Below, piece after piece: positions 11,201 through 17,155 of a DNA stretch of 64,000 bases; the first letter of the stretch is position 1; each line of letters begins with the position of its first letter. The translations under genes were made by a program, and so were the position numbers. The stretch comes from JANXVR01 sp034667405 (lineage in GTDB: Bacteria > Actinomycetota > UBA4738 > HRBIN12), in the NCBI GenBank assembly GCA_034667405.1, contig JAXDJX010000006.1:1-64000 (forward strand), in the 5' to 3' direction. The notes under the pieces are model-generated. The model was not told the DNA's origin. It worked only from the letters and a program-made list of their open reading frames with translations, and did not search any database.

Positions 11201-11389
11201 GCTATCGAGGCCGACGACACCCCAGGTGATCGGTGTGGCCGTCAACACAGGAGCGGCGAACGCGACGCCGGCCATCGACGGAACCAACGCCGTCGTCAAC
11301 GTGAAGACGACAACGATCCTACATAGCGCTAACCGGCCGAACTTCCGTCTCGGCCGGTCGGATGGTGCCGGGGGGTTGACCGCGTCCAC
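2222..11389 (-). CDS. Giant cell-surface protein with 22 DUF11 repeats and sortase-like C-terminal anchor
   Basis: A 3055-residue exported protein. A basic n-region (RPRRKFGR) and hydrophobic core ending in AFA^AP form the signal peptide. Residues ~45-320 are a unique N-terminal region with several cysteines. From residue ~323, 22 tandem ~118-residue DUF11 (TIGR01451) Ig-like repeats follow, each opening with a (A/T)DLSITKTDS.DP signature. The C-terminus carries TAFTG, a ~22-residue membrane segment and RRKERKDPS, resembling the LAxTG-type sorting signal of class E sortases but not canonical LPxTG. The frame continues upstream to TTG 11521, but GTG 11389 has AGGAG five nt before it and starts just ahead of the signal peptide. 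Likely a long surface stalk or adhesin; ligand unknown. Seven repeats form a cysteine-pair subtype (see findings). Long repeats make assembly collapse possible. Confidence 0.9.
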   Translation of the reverse strand: MDAVNPPAPSDRPRRKFGRLALCRIVVVFTLTTALVPSMAGVAFAAPVLTATPITWGVVGLDSNDVTDGPNTFASGARVCNTGTSAATNVTATYAWTTVNTYINLTGQNPLSLSTLAVGACYDFYFNIVVTRTSAAYDTARRFRVDVTADGLGTVSTPTPRELYVEHLVSQNRNGVDSVTGPTSVVVGNTYTYVLSAHTAPGGYEQLSSFLNLSNAVFQIVSVATTYTAPAGGTNNTIYGDACGWQPDPSLANYRSCVGPVNYSGGKVGGDIVTTYQVKILGTGSNMSVYGLIYDKSGGAYHYNNDYGNAAAGLTSITAVEQVDLSLTKTDSVDPVTAGNNLTYTMVATNAGPSTAHGVSITDAVPGGTTFVSADDGGSVSGGTVTWSLGDIATGSSSTVHLTVHVNSARTAALSNTASATTTTTDTNAANNSATQTTAVVTSANLSINKSDSPDPVGVGQDLTYTLAVSNAGPSDALGVSVSDTLPAGVTYVSATPTQGTCSQLAGVITCPLGTVVNGGTPSVTVVVRPTASGSIANTASVSSTTSDPASGNNSDTANTTVQPRADLSVTKGDSPDPVVAGNQVTYTMVVTNNGPSTAASTVLTDPLPGGTSFVSADGGGAESGGTVTWNLGSLATGATTTVHLVVAVNAGRTSGLSNTASVTSSVTDPDASNNSATQGTTVGTSADLSISKTDSPDPVVAGQNVTYTLSVGNAGPSDALAVSVTDVLPAGLTYVSATPSQGSCSQLAGTVTCSLGTVAPGATPTVAIVATATGSGSVTNTASVSSTTSDPSSANNSDTEDTAIAQRANLSIVKTDSPDPVYAGNDETYTLTVHNAGPSTASSVVVTDTVPAGTTFVFATPSTGTCGELAGVVTCSLGDIANGGTETVTLVVDVASSRTTDISNTASVSSSTIDPVPGNDSSTQSTTVQVRADVGISKTDGADPVAAGNNLTYTILVTDQGPSDATGVLLTDPIPAGTSFVSADGGGSLSGGTVSWNIGSMTSGSSQTFHVTVHVDPSRVADLSNTASVSSTTTDPNAVNDTATEPTAVAVTGDLSVTKTDGSATALAGGSTTYTITLQNLGASTVPAGAVVTDTIPAGTSGDETEANCDIFLGDLTCTTAAALAPGDSVSWQVSLDVPSGFGAATLSNTALLTSSPIADSDATNDADTDTDGIVCATDLSVTKSDSADPVTAGTDLTYTLVATNDGPSDATGVVVTDAVPVGTTFVSADGGGLEAAGTVTWNLGALSNGASTTVHVTVHVDSARTTGLSNTANIGGDEPDANSANDSATETTSVATSADLSITKTDDADPVTAGADLTYTMTVTNNGPSDATGVVVTDAIPAGTTFVSADNGGVESAGTVSWAVGALADGATSTLHVVVHVNAGRIADLSNTALVEGDQLDTDATNDSATESTAVSASADLSITKSDSADPATVGTDLTYTIVATNNGPSDATGVTITDPLPAGTTFVSADNGGVESVGTVSWSVGSLANGASKTLRVTVHVNAARTTDLSNTASVTGNEEDSDISDNSATETTAVAGAADLSITKTDSADPVTAGADLTYTIVVKNDGSSDASGVTVTDPVPTGTTFVSADNSGTESAGIVTWNVGALADGASTTLHVVVHVDAGRTADLSNTASVVGDQSDPDGTNDSATESTAVTTATDLSITKTDSADPATGGTDLTYTLVATNNGPSDATGVTVTDPIPAGTSFVSADNGGVEAGGTVTWTIGALTNGASNTLHVTVHVNAARTAELSNTATVIGNETDPDATNDDATEATSVQSDADASVSVSDALDPVAIGNDVTYSIVAANGGPSDASAVTVTNPVPAGASFVSATPSQGSCAQLAGIVTCALGTLAPGATATITLVVTATSVGTVTDTATVATTTTDSNAGNDTDSEETTVTPAADLRITKTDSADPATAGADLTYTLVVTNNGPADTTGVTVTDPIPAGASFVSADNGGTESAGTVTWAVGALTDGASVTLHVTVHVNPGRTMDLSNTASVIGDDGDPDSTNNSATETTAVTTSADLAITKTDDADPVLVGAPLTYTLTVTSNGPSDATGVVVTDPLPASMTFGSATPTTGSCAELLGTVSCSLGTMADGDTVTITIVVTPTAAAAGSRSNTASVTSDVTDPDPTNDSDTESTQVDPSVDLSLAKTDSADPATAGTDLTYTLVATNNGPSDASGVIVSDPLPAGTNFVSADNGGVESGGTVTWTLGALANGASSTLHVTVHVDAARTTGLTNTASVAGNETDTDSSDDTATETTAVATSADLSITKTDSADPATAGTDLTYTIMVTNDGPSDATGVVVTDPVPAGTTFVSSDNGGSESSGTVTWALGALANGASSTMHVVVHVDAARTTGLSNTASVAGNQTDPDSSNDSATAITTVATSADLAITKTDDADPVTAGTDLTYTMVVTDNGPSDASGVTLSDPLPAGTSFVSADNGGVESGGTVTWTVGSVANGASSTVHVTVHVDAGTIADLSNTATVTASTPDPDLSNDSAVQGTTVVPAAQSADLSITKSDDADPATAGAELVYTIDATNNGPSDATGVIVSDPLPTGTSFVSADNGGVESGGIVTWNVATLANGATATVHVTVLVNASRTQDLSNTASVAGDQADPDSSNDSATETTAVTGSADLQITKAAASTSVIGANLLYTITVTNNGPSDATGVSVSDPLPAGATFVAALPTQGTCGESAGTVSCDLGGLANGATATIVVTVAPTGGDLVNTASVTSDVADPNSANDTDTASTTITVGSTSANLSITKTGSPDPVYVGQNVTYTITVTNVGPDAAAGVTVTDPLDSRLAFVSADEGGTETAGVVTWDLEQLSNGAARVLTVVATVKSDHTPLVNTATVTSSTPDANSANDQDTAVLDPIDPSSIDTDLSVRKTVDRMDPAVGQTVAYSIEVRNGGPGDATGVKVSDHLPSGLAYVSSKADVGTYDDSTGIWLVGDLAAKSSATLYLKAMITKSAPGTSIDNTARIAGLNQNDTNNRNDSSQQDVTVTRVEGAGGSGGTAFTGAADVAAGAIAMLMLLVSGIALLIVGRRKERKDPS
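2370..10423 (-). repeat. 22 tandem DUF11-coding repeats (~350 bp period)
   Basis: Protein-level repeats begin at residue ~323 (base 10423); the last begins at residue ~2885 (base 2737) and ends near 2370. Recurring + strand blocks such as tcggtcttcgt.atgga.aggtcggc (domain start) and cgttgttcgt (NNGPSD) mark the period. Copies are similar but not identical, so the array appears diversified rather than freshly amplified. Confidence 0.85.
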
Positions 11390-11526
11390 TACTACTCCTG
11401 GGTGGCTGGCAACTGGGGGAAGCCACGTAATGAGAGTTGTCGGCCCCGGACCGGGAATCCTACGTACTCTGACTGCGGTACTTCTGTCTAAGGGAAACAA
11501 GTCCTTCGTGACTAGCTCCAAGACTT

Positions 11527-12627
11527 GTGCGAGAGCGCCACCTCGTGCCAGGCTCGCCTCAGAACCCCAACCAGGGAGGGATCATCCGCGGGGACACCGT
11601 CCATCTGAGGCTCATCGCCGCCGCGTCGATGGCCATGTTGATCATGTCCGCCGCTACCGGTTCGGGCGCGGCACGAGCCGCGCCAACACCACTTCCAGCC
11701 CACGTCTACGCACCGTATTTCGAGACATGGACGAGCGACTCCATCACCACTACTGCGCAGCAGTCCGGAACGAAGTTCTACACGCTCGCGTTCCTCGAAA
11801 CGCTCAGCAAGACATCCTGCACGTTGGCGTGGAACGGCTCCAGATCCCAGACGTTGGACTCTGGCCGGTACGTCTCCGATATCGCGTCGTTGCGAGCGAT
11901 GGGCGGAAACGTCATCCCGTCATTCGGTGGATGGAGCGCGGATCAGGGTGGAACCGAGATCGGCGACTCATGTAAAGACGTGAACGCGATCGCCTCCGCC
12001 TACGAGCAAGTCATCACGACGTATGACGTGACCCGACTGGACATGGATATCGAAGGCCGCTCGCTGACGAAGCCTGCCGGCATCGACCGCCGCAACAAGG
12101 CCATCAAGCAAGTGCAGGACTGGGCCGCGGCGCGCGCTCGTCCCCTGCAGATCCAGTACACGCTACCGACCGGCGCGAGCGGTTTGGAATCGAGCGGCGT
12201 CGCGGTGCTGCAGAACGCGGTGGCCGATGGCGTTCGCATCGACCTCGTGAACCCGATGGTGTTCGACTACTACGACGGGACCACGACGCAGATGGGCGCG
12301 GCGGCGATCAGCGCATCACAGGGATCGCATTCACAACTCGCATCACTTCTGCCCGGTAAGACGTCGGCCCAACTCTGGGCTCTGCAAGGGGCGACCATGA
12401 TGAACGGCGTCGATGACTATCCGAAGAAGACGGAGGTCACCTCCGTGTCGGACGCGCAGCGACTCTTGGACTTCGCGATACGCAAAGGCATGAGCGCGCT
12501 CTCCATCTGGGCCATCCAGCGCGACAACGGCGGTTGCCCCGGAGCGCGCGCCGCCAACGACTGCTCCGGTATCGTTCAGAACACCTGGGATTTCAGCCAC
12601 ACCTTGAACCCATTCACGGGCTCGTAG
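11527..12627 (+). CDS. Secreted glycoside hydrolase family 18 (chitinase-like)
   Basis: GH18 hallmarks are visible: the SxGG-type strand as PSFGGWS and the catalytic DxxDxDxE strand as RLDMDIEG, whose final Glu is the acid/base, followed by a YTLP strand and an NPMVFDYYDG strand (the substrate-binding M-x-Y/D of family 18). An N-terminal hydrophobic segment ending GAARAAP is a signal peptide, so the enzyme acts outside the cell on chitin-like beta-1,4-GlcNAc polymers or related glycans. At 366 residues it is a bare catalytic domain without chitin-binding modules. The start is uncertain: GTG 11527 and GTG 11545 give long n-regions without a ribosome-binding site, while an AGGGAGGG at 11573-11580 is followed by no standard start codon. 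Divergent from the giant surface gene; the two share the 137-bp spacer. Confidence 0.82.
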   Translation: MRERHLVPGSPQNPNQGGIIRGDTVHLRLIAAASMAMLIMSAATGSGAARAAPTPLPAHVYAPYFETWTSDSITTTAQQSGTKFYTLAFLETLSKTSCTLAWNGSRSQTLDSGRYVSDIASLRAMGGNVIPSFGGWSADQGGTEIGDSCKDVNAIASAYEQVITTYDVTRLDMDIEGRSLTKPAGIDRRNKAIKQVQDWAAARARPLQIQYTLPTGASGLESSGVAVLQNAVADGVRIDLVNPMVFDYYDGTTTQMGAAAISASQGSHSQLASLLPGKTSAQLWALQGATMMNGVDDYPKKTEVTSVSDAQRLLDFAIRKGMSALSIWAIQRDNGGCPGARAANDCSGIVQNTWDFSHTLNPFTGS

Positions 12628-12684
12628 CGGGGAACGGTACGGCTAGGCAGACGGGCTCCGTGCACATGATGTTGCCAGCCTCCT

Positions 12685-12690
12685 TATACT
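12685..12690 (+). promoter_or_regulatory. -10 box (TATACT) of a leaderless transcript
   Basis: TATACT lies 7 nt before ATG 12698, so the mRNA of the MoaD/BNR operon probably begins at its start codon. No Shine-Dalgarno sequence is present; no clear -35 was found. Confidence 0.55.
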
Positions 12691-12697
12691 GCGCGGC

Positions 12698-12961
12698 ATG
12701 GCGACGGTGACCCTACGAGCGCCGTTGAAGGACAGGGCGGGCGGCGCGTCGGATATCGAGGTGGAAGGTGCAACCGTGGGCGCGGCCATCCGCGAACTTG
12801 AAGCCGCCCATCCCAAGCTCGTCGGCTGGATCCTGGACGAACAGGGTGAGGTCCGCAGGCACGTGAACGTATTCGTCAATGGGGAGCGGATGCAGGCAGA
12901 GGCGGCGATCCAACCCGCCGATCGTCTCCACGTTCTTCCCTCGATCTCGGGAGGATCCTGA
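12698..12961 (+). CDS. MoaD/ThiS/CysO-family ubiquitin-like sulfur carrier
   Basis: An 87-residue beta-grasp protein with the MoaD/CysO order of elements: beta hairpin (TVTLRAPLKDRAGG), a TVGAAIRELEAAHPKL helix, HVNVFVNGERM and the terminal LHVLPSISGGS. The C-terminal Gly-Gly is normally adenylated and thiocarboxylated by an E1-like enzyme (MoeB/ThiF) to carry sulfide. Here one serine follows the diglycine, so trimming by a JAMM-type peptidase, as known for QbsE and some CysO-like carriers, may be needed; none is in the window. The stop TGA overlaps the next ATG (TGATG), coupling it to the BNR-repeat gene. Which pathway receives the sulfur (molybdopterin, cysteine, other) is not shown; no moa or cys gene is adjacent. 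Confidence 0.8.
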   Translation: MATVTLRAPLKDRAGGASDIEVEGATVGAAIRELEAAHPKLVGWILDEQGEVRRHVNVFVNGERMQAEAAIQPADRLHVLPSISGGS

Positions 12962-14025
12962 TGACAGAACTACTCGTCGGCACACGCAAGGGCCTGTTCG
13001 CCCTCCGAGGCACCGCCGGTAGTCCGATGGCGTTGGCCGTCCGGGCCTTCCCGGGAGAGGTCGTTGAGTACGCCGTGAGGGATCCCCGGACCGGGCGGAC
13101 GTTCGCCTCGGTGACGAACGGGCAGTTCGGGCCGCGGGTGATGTTCACCGACGACCCCGGGCTCGGCGATTGGACGCAGGCTAAGGGACCGGCCTTCCCC
13201 GACGATATCGAGGCCTCGGTCGAACGAACCTGGGTCATCACCCCTGGCGAGGCCGACGGGCTTCTCTATGCGGGCGTCGATCCTGCCGCGCTCTTCATCT
13301 CCTCCGACGATGGCGAGACCTGGGAGCTGAATCGCGGGCTTTGGGATGCTCCCACACGTCCGGAGTGGAACCCGGGCTTGGGAGGGCTGGCCCTGCACTC
13401 CATCTGTCCCTGGCCGGGCGATCCGTCCCGGCTCGCGGTGGGGATCAGTGCGGCAGGCGTCTGGCTGACCGAAGACGGTGGCGCCACCTGGCGGACCGGG
13501 TACACGGGTTTGGTCCCCGAGTATCTGCCCGAGGACATGCGCGAAGGCACCCACTCCCTGTGCGTGCACAACATGCGGCGCTCGCCGATCCAGCCCGAGC
13601 GGCTCTTCATGCAGTTCCACGGAAGTGTCTACCGCTCGGACGATGCCGGCGAGACCTGGAACGACATCGCCACCGGGCTGCCGGACGGTTTCGGGTTCCC
13701 CATCGTGATCGATCCGGCAGACCCCGACGCCGCGTTCGTGATCCCGCTCGACGGGATGTTCGACCGAGCCACACCGGGAGGCCGTGTGGCGGTCTACGAG
13801 ACTCGCGATGCCGGGTCGACGTGGAGCGCCCGGGGCAAGGGCCTCCCCCAGAGCGATACGTGGCTGACCGTCCTGCGACAGGCGTTCGGGAGCGATGGAG
13901 GAAGTCCCCAGTCTCTCGCATTCGGCTCGACATCCGGGACCGTGTTCGCCTCGGCAGACGGCGGAACGTCCTGGGACCTGGCCTTCGACCGGCTGCCGCT
14001 CGTGACCTCCGTTCGCTTCGCCTGA
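12961..14025 (+). CDS. Cytoplasmic BNR/Asp-box beta-propeller protein (sialidase-like fold)
   Basis: A 354-residue protein with at least five Asp-box loops of the S/T-x-D-x-G-x-T-W type (SSDDGETW, TEDGGATW, SDDAGETW, TRDAGSTW, SADGGTSW), giving a beta-propeller related to sialidase/WD40-YVTN-BNR proteins. There is no signal peptide or membrane segment, and the sialidase arginine triad is not obvious, so a glycosidase activity is not supported. The start ATG overlaps the MoaD-like stop by one base, so the two are co-translated; the propeller could be a partner or target of the sulfur carrier. Function unknown. Confidence 0.8.
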   Translation: MTELLVGTRKGLFALRGTAGSPMALAVRAFPGEVVEYAVRDPRTGRTFASVTNGQFGPRVMFTDDPGLGDWTQAKGPAFPDDIEASVERTWVITPGEADGLLYAGVDPAALFISSDDGETWELNRGLWDAPTRPEWNPGLGGLALHSICPWPGDPSRLAVGISAAGVWLTEDGGATWRTGYTGLVPEYLPEDMREGTHSLCVHNMRRSPIQPERLFMQFHGSVYRSDDAGETWNDIATGLPDGFGFPIVIDPADPDAAFVIPLDGMFDRATPGGRVAVYETRDAGSTWSARGKGLPQSDTWLTVLRQAFGSDGGSPQSLAFGSTSGTVFASADGGTSWDLAFDRLPLVTSVRFA

Positions 14026-14029
14026 ACAG

Positions 14030-14461
14030 TCAGCGGACGAGGGTCACGCGGACCGATGCTACGTCGGCCGCCGGGACGTGGGCAGCGGAAACATCCAGGG
14101 AACCAACAGTGTTCGTCATCAGCGCGGTTCCGGTCTGTTGGGCGAGCGTCGTGCCCTGACTGTCGGCCAGCGTGACGCGGAACCGACGGGCCGCACAGCC
14201 CGCCGAGCCCTTCTCCTGAAGGCCCTCCAGCTGCACCGTGCTCACACCGTAATCGCCCAGGTTGGCGTCGTATCGGGTCTGGAAGCTCACCTGGACGGGA
14301 GCCGACTGACAGCCACCGATGGCGTCGTGGCCCTCGTTCCCGAACTGAGCGTGATCGGCGGGGGCCCCTGCGGCGAACCCGGAGAGGTTTCCGGCCAGAC
14401 AGACCAAGAGGAACGCGCCGAGCGCCACCAAGCTCTGCCCGCCACGTCTCCGTACGCTCAT
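14030..14461 (-). CDS. Small exported protein of unknown function
   Basis: 143 residues. SVRRRGGQ plus a hydrophobic stretch (SLVALGAFLLVCLAGNL) make an N-terminal export signal or anchor; the mature part is beta-rich, with two cysteines (GGCQSAP and AGCAARRF) that could form a disulfide, and a YDANLGDYGVSTVQLEGL segment. I do not recognise a family. AGGA lies 5 nt before the ATG. It ends 4 bp from the convergent BNR gene. The upstream 211 bp (14462-14672) is AT-richer than its surroundings around 14490-14520 and probably holds its promoter. Confidence 0.6.
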   Translation of the reverse strand: MSVRRRGGQSLVALGAFLLVCLAGNLSGFAAGAPADHAQFGNEGHDAIGGCQSAPVQVSFQTRYDANLGDYGVSTVQLEGLQEKGSAGCAARRFRVTLADSQGTTLAQQTGTALMTNTVGSLDVSAAHVPAADVASVRVTLVR

Positions 14462-14670
14462 GCTGTCCTATCGGCGGGGACTACCTGTTACTAGATAGCC
14501 AACCATACCTATATTTGGGTAGCGGACGGACCGTTCGGCGGTCGGGCGGTTGGGGGACAGTGGACACCATGTTTTTGACACCCGCATAGAGTTGCCACTT
14601 AGCCCATTTCGGGTTCACGCGGCCACGGGGATGCCCTGCGGAGACCATCTGAGGGGGGTGAGAGGCGCCC

Positions 14671-14684
14671 GTCTACCGGTAGAC
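14671..14684. terminator. Palindrome overlapping the YVTN gene stop codon (weak terminator candidate)
   Basis: GTCTACCGGTAGAC is a perfect 14-bp inverted repeat spanning the stop codon at 14673-14675, extended by GGC/GCC arms. There is no U-tract, so it could equally be a protein-binding palindrome. Confidence 0.3.
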
Positions 14685-15896
14685 GCCGTTGTGGCCCAGG
14701 CTGTAGTTGCCGGGCTGCGGGAAGTACGACAGGCCGTGCGGGTCGGCCCCCACCCTGATCTGCTTGATGATGTGACCGTTCGAGGTATCTACCACCGTGA
14801 CCGTGGTCCCGTAGCGGTTGCTCTCCCAGAGCTGCGTCCCGTCCGGTGAGATCTGCACCATGTCGGGGCTCCCGCCGACATCCCACGTGTGGATCACCTT
14901 CTGCTGGGCGAAGCTGATCACCGAAATGGTCCCGGCCAGCCGGTTGGTCAGGTACAGGTACTTCGTGTCTCGGCTGATGGCCATCCCGTGTGCGCCGTCG
15001 CCGGTGTGGATGAACTTCACCTGCCGCATGCGTGTCGCGTCGATGACCGACACCCCGCTGGTCCCCTGGTTCCCCACATAGAAGTACTTCCCGTCCGGGG
15101 AGAGCTTCACGTCCACGGGAAGGCCCCCGATATTCATCTTGTCCAGAACCTTCATCGACTTCCAATCGACCTTGACCACGTTGCCGTCGAACTCACAGCC
15201 GATCATCAGGAACGTCCCCGTTGCCGAGAAGTCCAGATGATCCGGCCCGTTGCAGGGCAACGGCACCGCTTTGATGAGCTTCCAGGTGACCGGGTCGTAG
15301 AAGCGAAGTTGGTTGTAGTACTCCGCCACGTCGATGGCCGCGCTGCCGTCCGGAGTGAAGTAGAGGTTATAAGGGTGCTCGATGTTGTGGATGATCTTCA
15401 CGAGCTTGCCGGTCCGCGGATCGATCTTCGCGAGTTCACTCGCTGCCGACGTGTCGACGTAGAGCCAACGCAGGTTCCAGGACGGCGTCACGTGCTCGGG
15501 AAATGTCCGGTAGCCCAGTCGGATCGTTCGGATGATCTTGAAGGTCGAGGGATCGATCACCTCGATGGTTCCGGGGATGCCGTTGGGGACGTAGACCAGG
15601 GACGGAACGCCGGCGACCTTCGGACTGAGGTCCGGACCCATGATGCCTTCGTAGATGTTGCGTGTCTGCGGACCGACGGTCCCAGTGGCTGAGGACGAAC
15701 CCGATGCTCCTGGGCCGGTCGAGGAGGAACCCGCCGCGCTCGGCGTGGCCCCGCCTCCGCCTCGCGTCTCGGCGCTCGATCCGTCCCCGCGCATCAATGC
15801 AAAAGCACCCAGGGCACCCGCCAGCAGGATCAGCACGAACGACGAACGCCGCCTGCGCATGTTGAGGCGATCGGTTCTTGCGTTCGTCTCCGTCAT
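14673..15896 (-). CDS. Membrane-anchored YVTN-family beta-propeller protein
   Basis: 407 residues. A short cytoplasmic tail with RRRR precedes one membrane segment (SSFVLILLAGALGAFALM), then a Gly/Ser/Ala/Pro linker (~45-80) leads to an extracytoplasmic 40-residue-repeat YVTN propeller: IEVIDPSTFKIIRTI, LAKIDPRTGKLVKII, VSVIDATRMRQVKFI, ISVISFAQQKVIHTW and VTVVDTSNGHIIKQI each precede a P/S-D-G-x-x-L/Y-x-Y/W blade. Such proteins occur as surface or periplasmic proteins and in heme/quinone enzymes, but no CxxCH heme site or metal motif is visible. A possible -10 (TAGGGT) lies 9 nt upstream of the ATG. Function unknown. Confidence 0.8.
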   Translation of the reverse strand: MTETNARTDRLNMRRRRSSFVLILLAGALGAFALMRGDGSSAETRGGGGATPSAAGSSSTGPGASGSSSATGTVGPQTRNIYEGIMGPDLSPKVAGVPSLVYVPNGIPGTIEVIDPSTFKIIRTIRLGYRTFPEHVTPSWNLRWLYVDTSAASELAKIDPRTGKLVKIIHNIEHPYNLYFTPDGSAAIDVAEYYNQLRFYDPVTWKLIKAVPLPCNGPDHLDFSATGTFLMIGCEFDGNVVKVDWKSMKVLDKMNIGGLPVDVKLSPDGKYFYVGNQGTSGVSVIDATRMRQVKFIHTGDGAHGMAISRDTKYLYLTNRLAGTISVISFAQQKVIHTWDVGGSPDMVQISPDGTQLWESNRYGTTVTVVDTSNGHIIKQIRVGADPHGLSYFPQPGNYSLGHNGVYR

Positions 15897-15937
15897 GGCG
15901 CGTAGACCCTAGCGCACGGCAGCCAGTAGCAGCGACG

Positions 15938-16183
15938 TCAGCCGCGGTCGGCTTCCTGTGCCCGCAGTTCGTCCAGGGCGGCCCGGATCATCGTGACGGC
16001 CAGGTGCTCGGAGATGGGGTCCTGGGGCGAGAGCGCCTGGGTCCGGTGCATCACATCGAGGCTCCCACGCAGCAGTTCCTCATCGGTTCCCGACCGGGCA
16101 ACCAGAGAATGGATGGCCCGGGAGGCCAGCGACATCGAGTACTTCGCGAGCGCCGTCTGGGTCCCCAACGTCTCCTCATCCAT
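15938..16183 (-). CDS. Small helical protein of unknown function downstream of the polyamine importer genes
   Basis: 81 residues starting MDEETLGTQTALAKY, predicted all-helical and soluble, with no family I recognise. The frame extends to GTG 16222, 9 bp after the permease gene end. I prefer ATG 16183, whose upstream CATCCT at 6 nt is one base off the leaderless -10 pattern seen elsewhere in this window. It may be the last gene of the pot operon or an independent gene. Confidence 0.5.
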   Translation of the reverse strand: MDEETLGTQTALAKYSMSLASRAIHSLVARSGTDEELLRGSLDVMHRTQALSPQDPISEHLAVTMIRAALDELRAQEADRG

Positions 16184-16231
16184 GTGAGCAGGATGCCACG
16201 ACGTGGCAGGCTTTGGCCACACTGCCTGCGT

Positions 16232-17155
16232 TCACATCTGCCGGCCGATGGCGGCACTCAGACCCGAGACACCCTCCTGGCCGGCCCCGACCTTCACGCG
16301 GGAACGCCGAAGGACCAGGCCGGTGATCACGATGGCCAACACCGTCACGGCGAGCATGATCGTTGCCAGGGCATTGACCGCGGGGGTGATGCCGAATCGA
16401 ACCGCCGAGTACAGGACGATGGGCCAAGTGTTCGTGGTCCCGTTGTTGAACGCCGCGAGGATGTAATCGTCGAAGGAGAACGTGAACGACAGGAGAGCGG
16501 CCGCAACGATGGCCGGCATCAGCCGAGGCAGCGTGATCTGTCTGAACGTGGAGAACGGACCCGAACCCAGATCGTAGGACGCCTCCTCCAGCGTGTCCCC
16601 CATCCCCACGAAGCGGGCACGGATGATCAGCATGGCTAACGACGCGTTGAACACGATCTCCGCGAGCACGATCGTCCAGAAGCCAAGCGGAGGGAAGAAT
16701 GGGAAGAGGTTCTTCGCCTGGACGAAGAAGATGAGCGAGGCCACTGCGATCACGATCTCGGGAACCACGAGGGTGAGATAGACGATGACGTCGAAGGGCA
16801 CCCGGGCGCGGGGCCGCATACGAGCCAGGGCGAGGGCTGCGCAAAGGCCCAGCACGGTCGACACCCCGGCGGCCACGGCCGCCACCTTCAAGCTCACGAC
16901 GATGGCGGGGATGAAGTGCTTGTCGTGGAGGCCGGCGTTGAACCAACACGTGGTGCCTCCGTTCCACACGGCGATGTTCCCGAGCTTGTCGGGGGGCAGC
17001 GAGCAGATGTTCGTGCCGTGGAAGGATTCGAGGGCCACGGGAGCCGGCTTGTTGAAGGCGAATAGCGCCATCACCACGATGGGAAGGAAGAGGAACAGGA
17101 ACACGATGACGGCCCAGATGGTGAAGCCCGCTTTCGCCGTCGGAACCCTACGCAC
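16232..17155 (-). CDS. potC: Polyamine-type ABC importer permease PotC-like
   Basis: 307-residue inner-membrane permease of the MetI-like (BPD_transp_1) family with six hydrophobic segments and the cytoplasmic EAA loop (LEEASYDLGSGPFSTFRQITLPRLMPAI), which docks on the ATPase. An unusually long loop after the first membrane helix (~40 residues, containing two Cys) faces outside. GTG 17155 overlaps the PotB stop by 8 nt. Family position and gene order identify it as the C subunit of a spermidine/putrescine-class importer; the transported amine is not determined. Confidence 0.88.
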   Translation of the reverse strand: MRRVPTAKAGFTIWAVIVFLFLFLPIVVMALFAFNKPAPVALESFHGTNICSLPPDKLGNIAVWNGGTTCWFNAGLHDKHFIPAIVVSLKVAAVAAGVSTVLGLCAALALARMRPRARVPFDVIVYLTLVVPEIVIAVASLIFFVQAKNLFPFFPPLGFWTIVLAEIVFNASLAMLIIRARFVGMGDTLEEASYDLGSGPFSTFRQITLPRLMPAIVAAALLSFTFSFDDYILAAFNNGTTNTWPIVLYSAVRFGITPAVNALATIMLAVTVLAIVITGLVLRRSRVKVGAGQEGVSGLSAAIGRQM

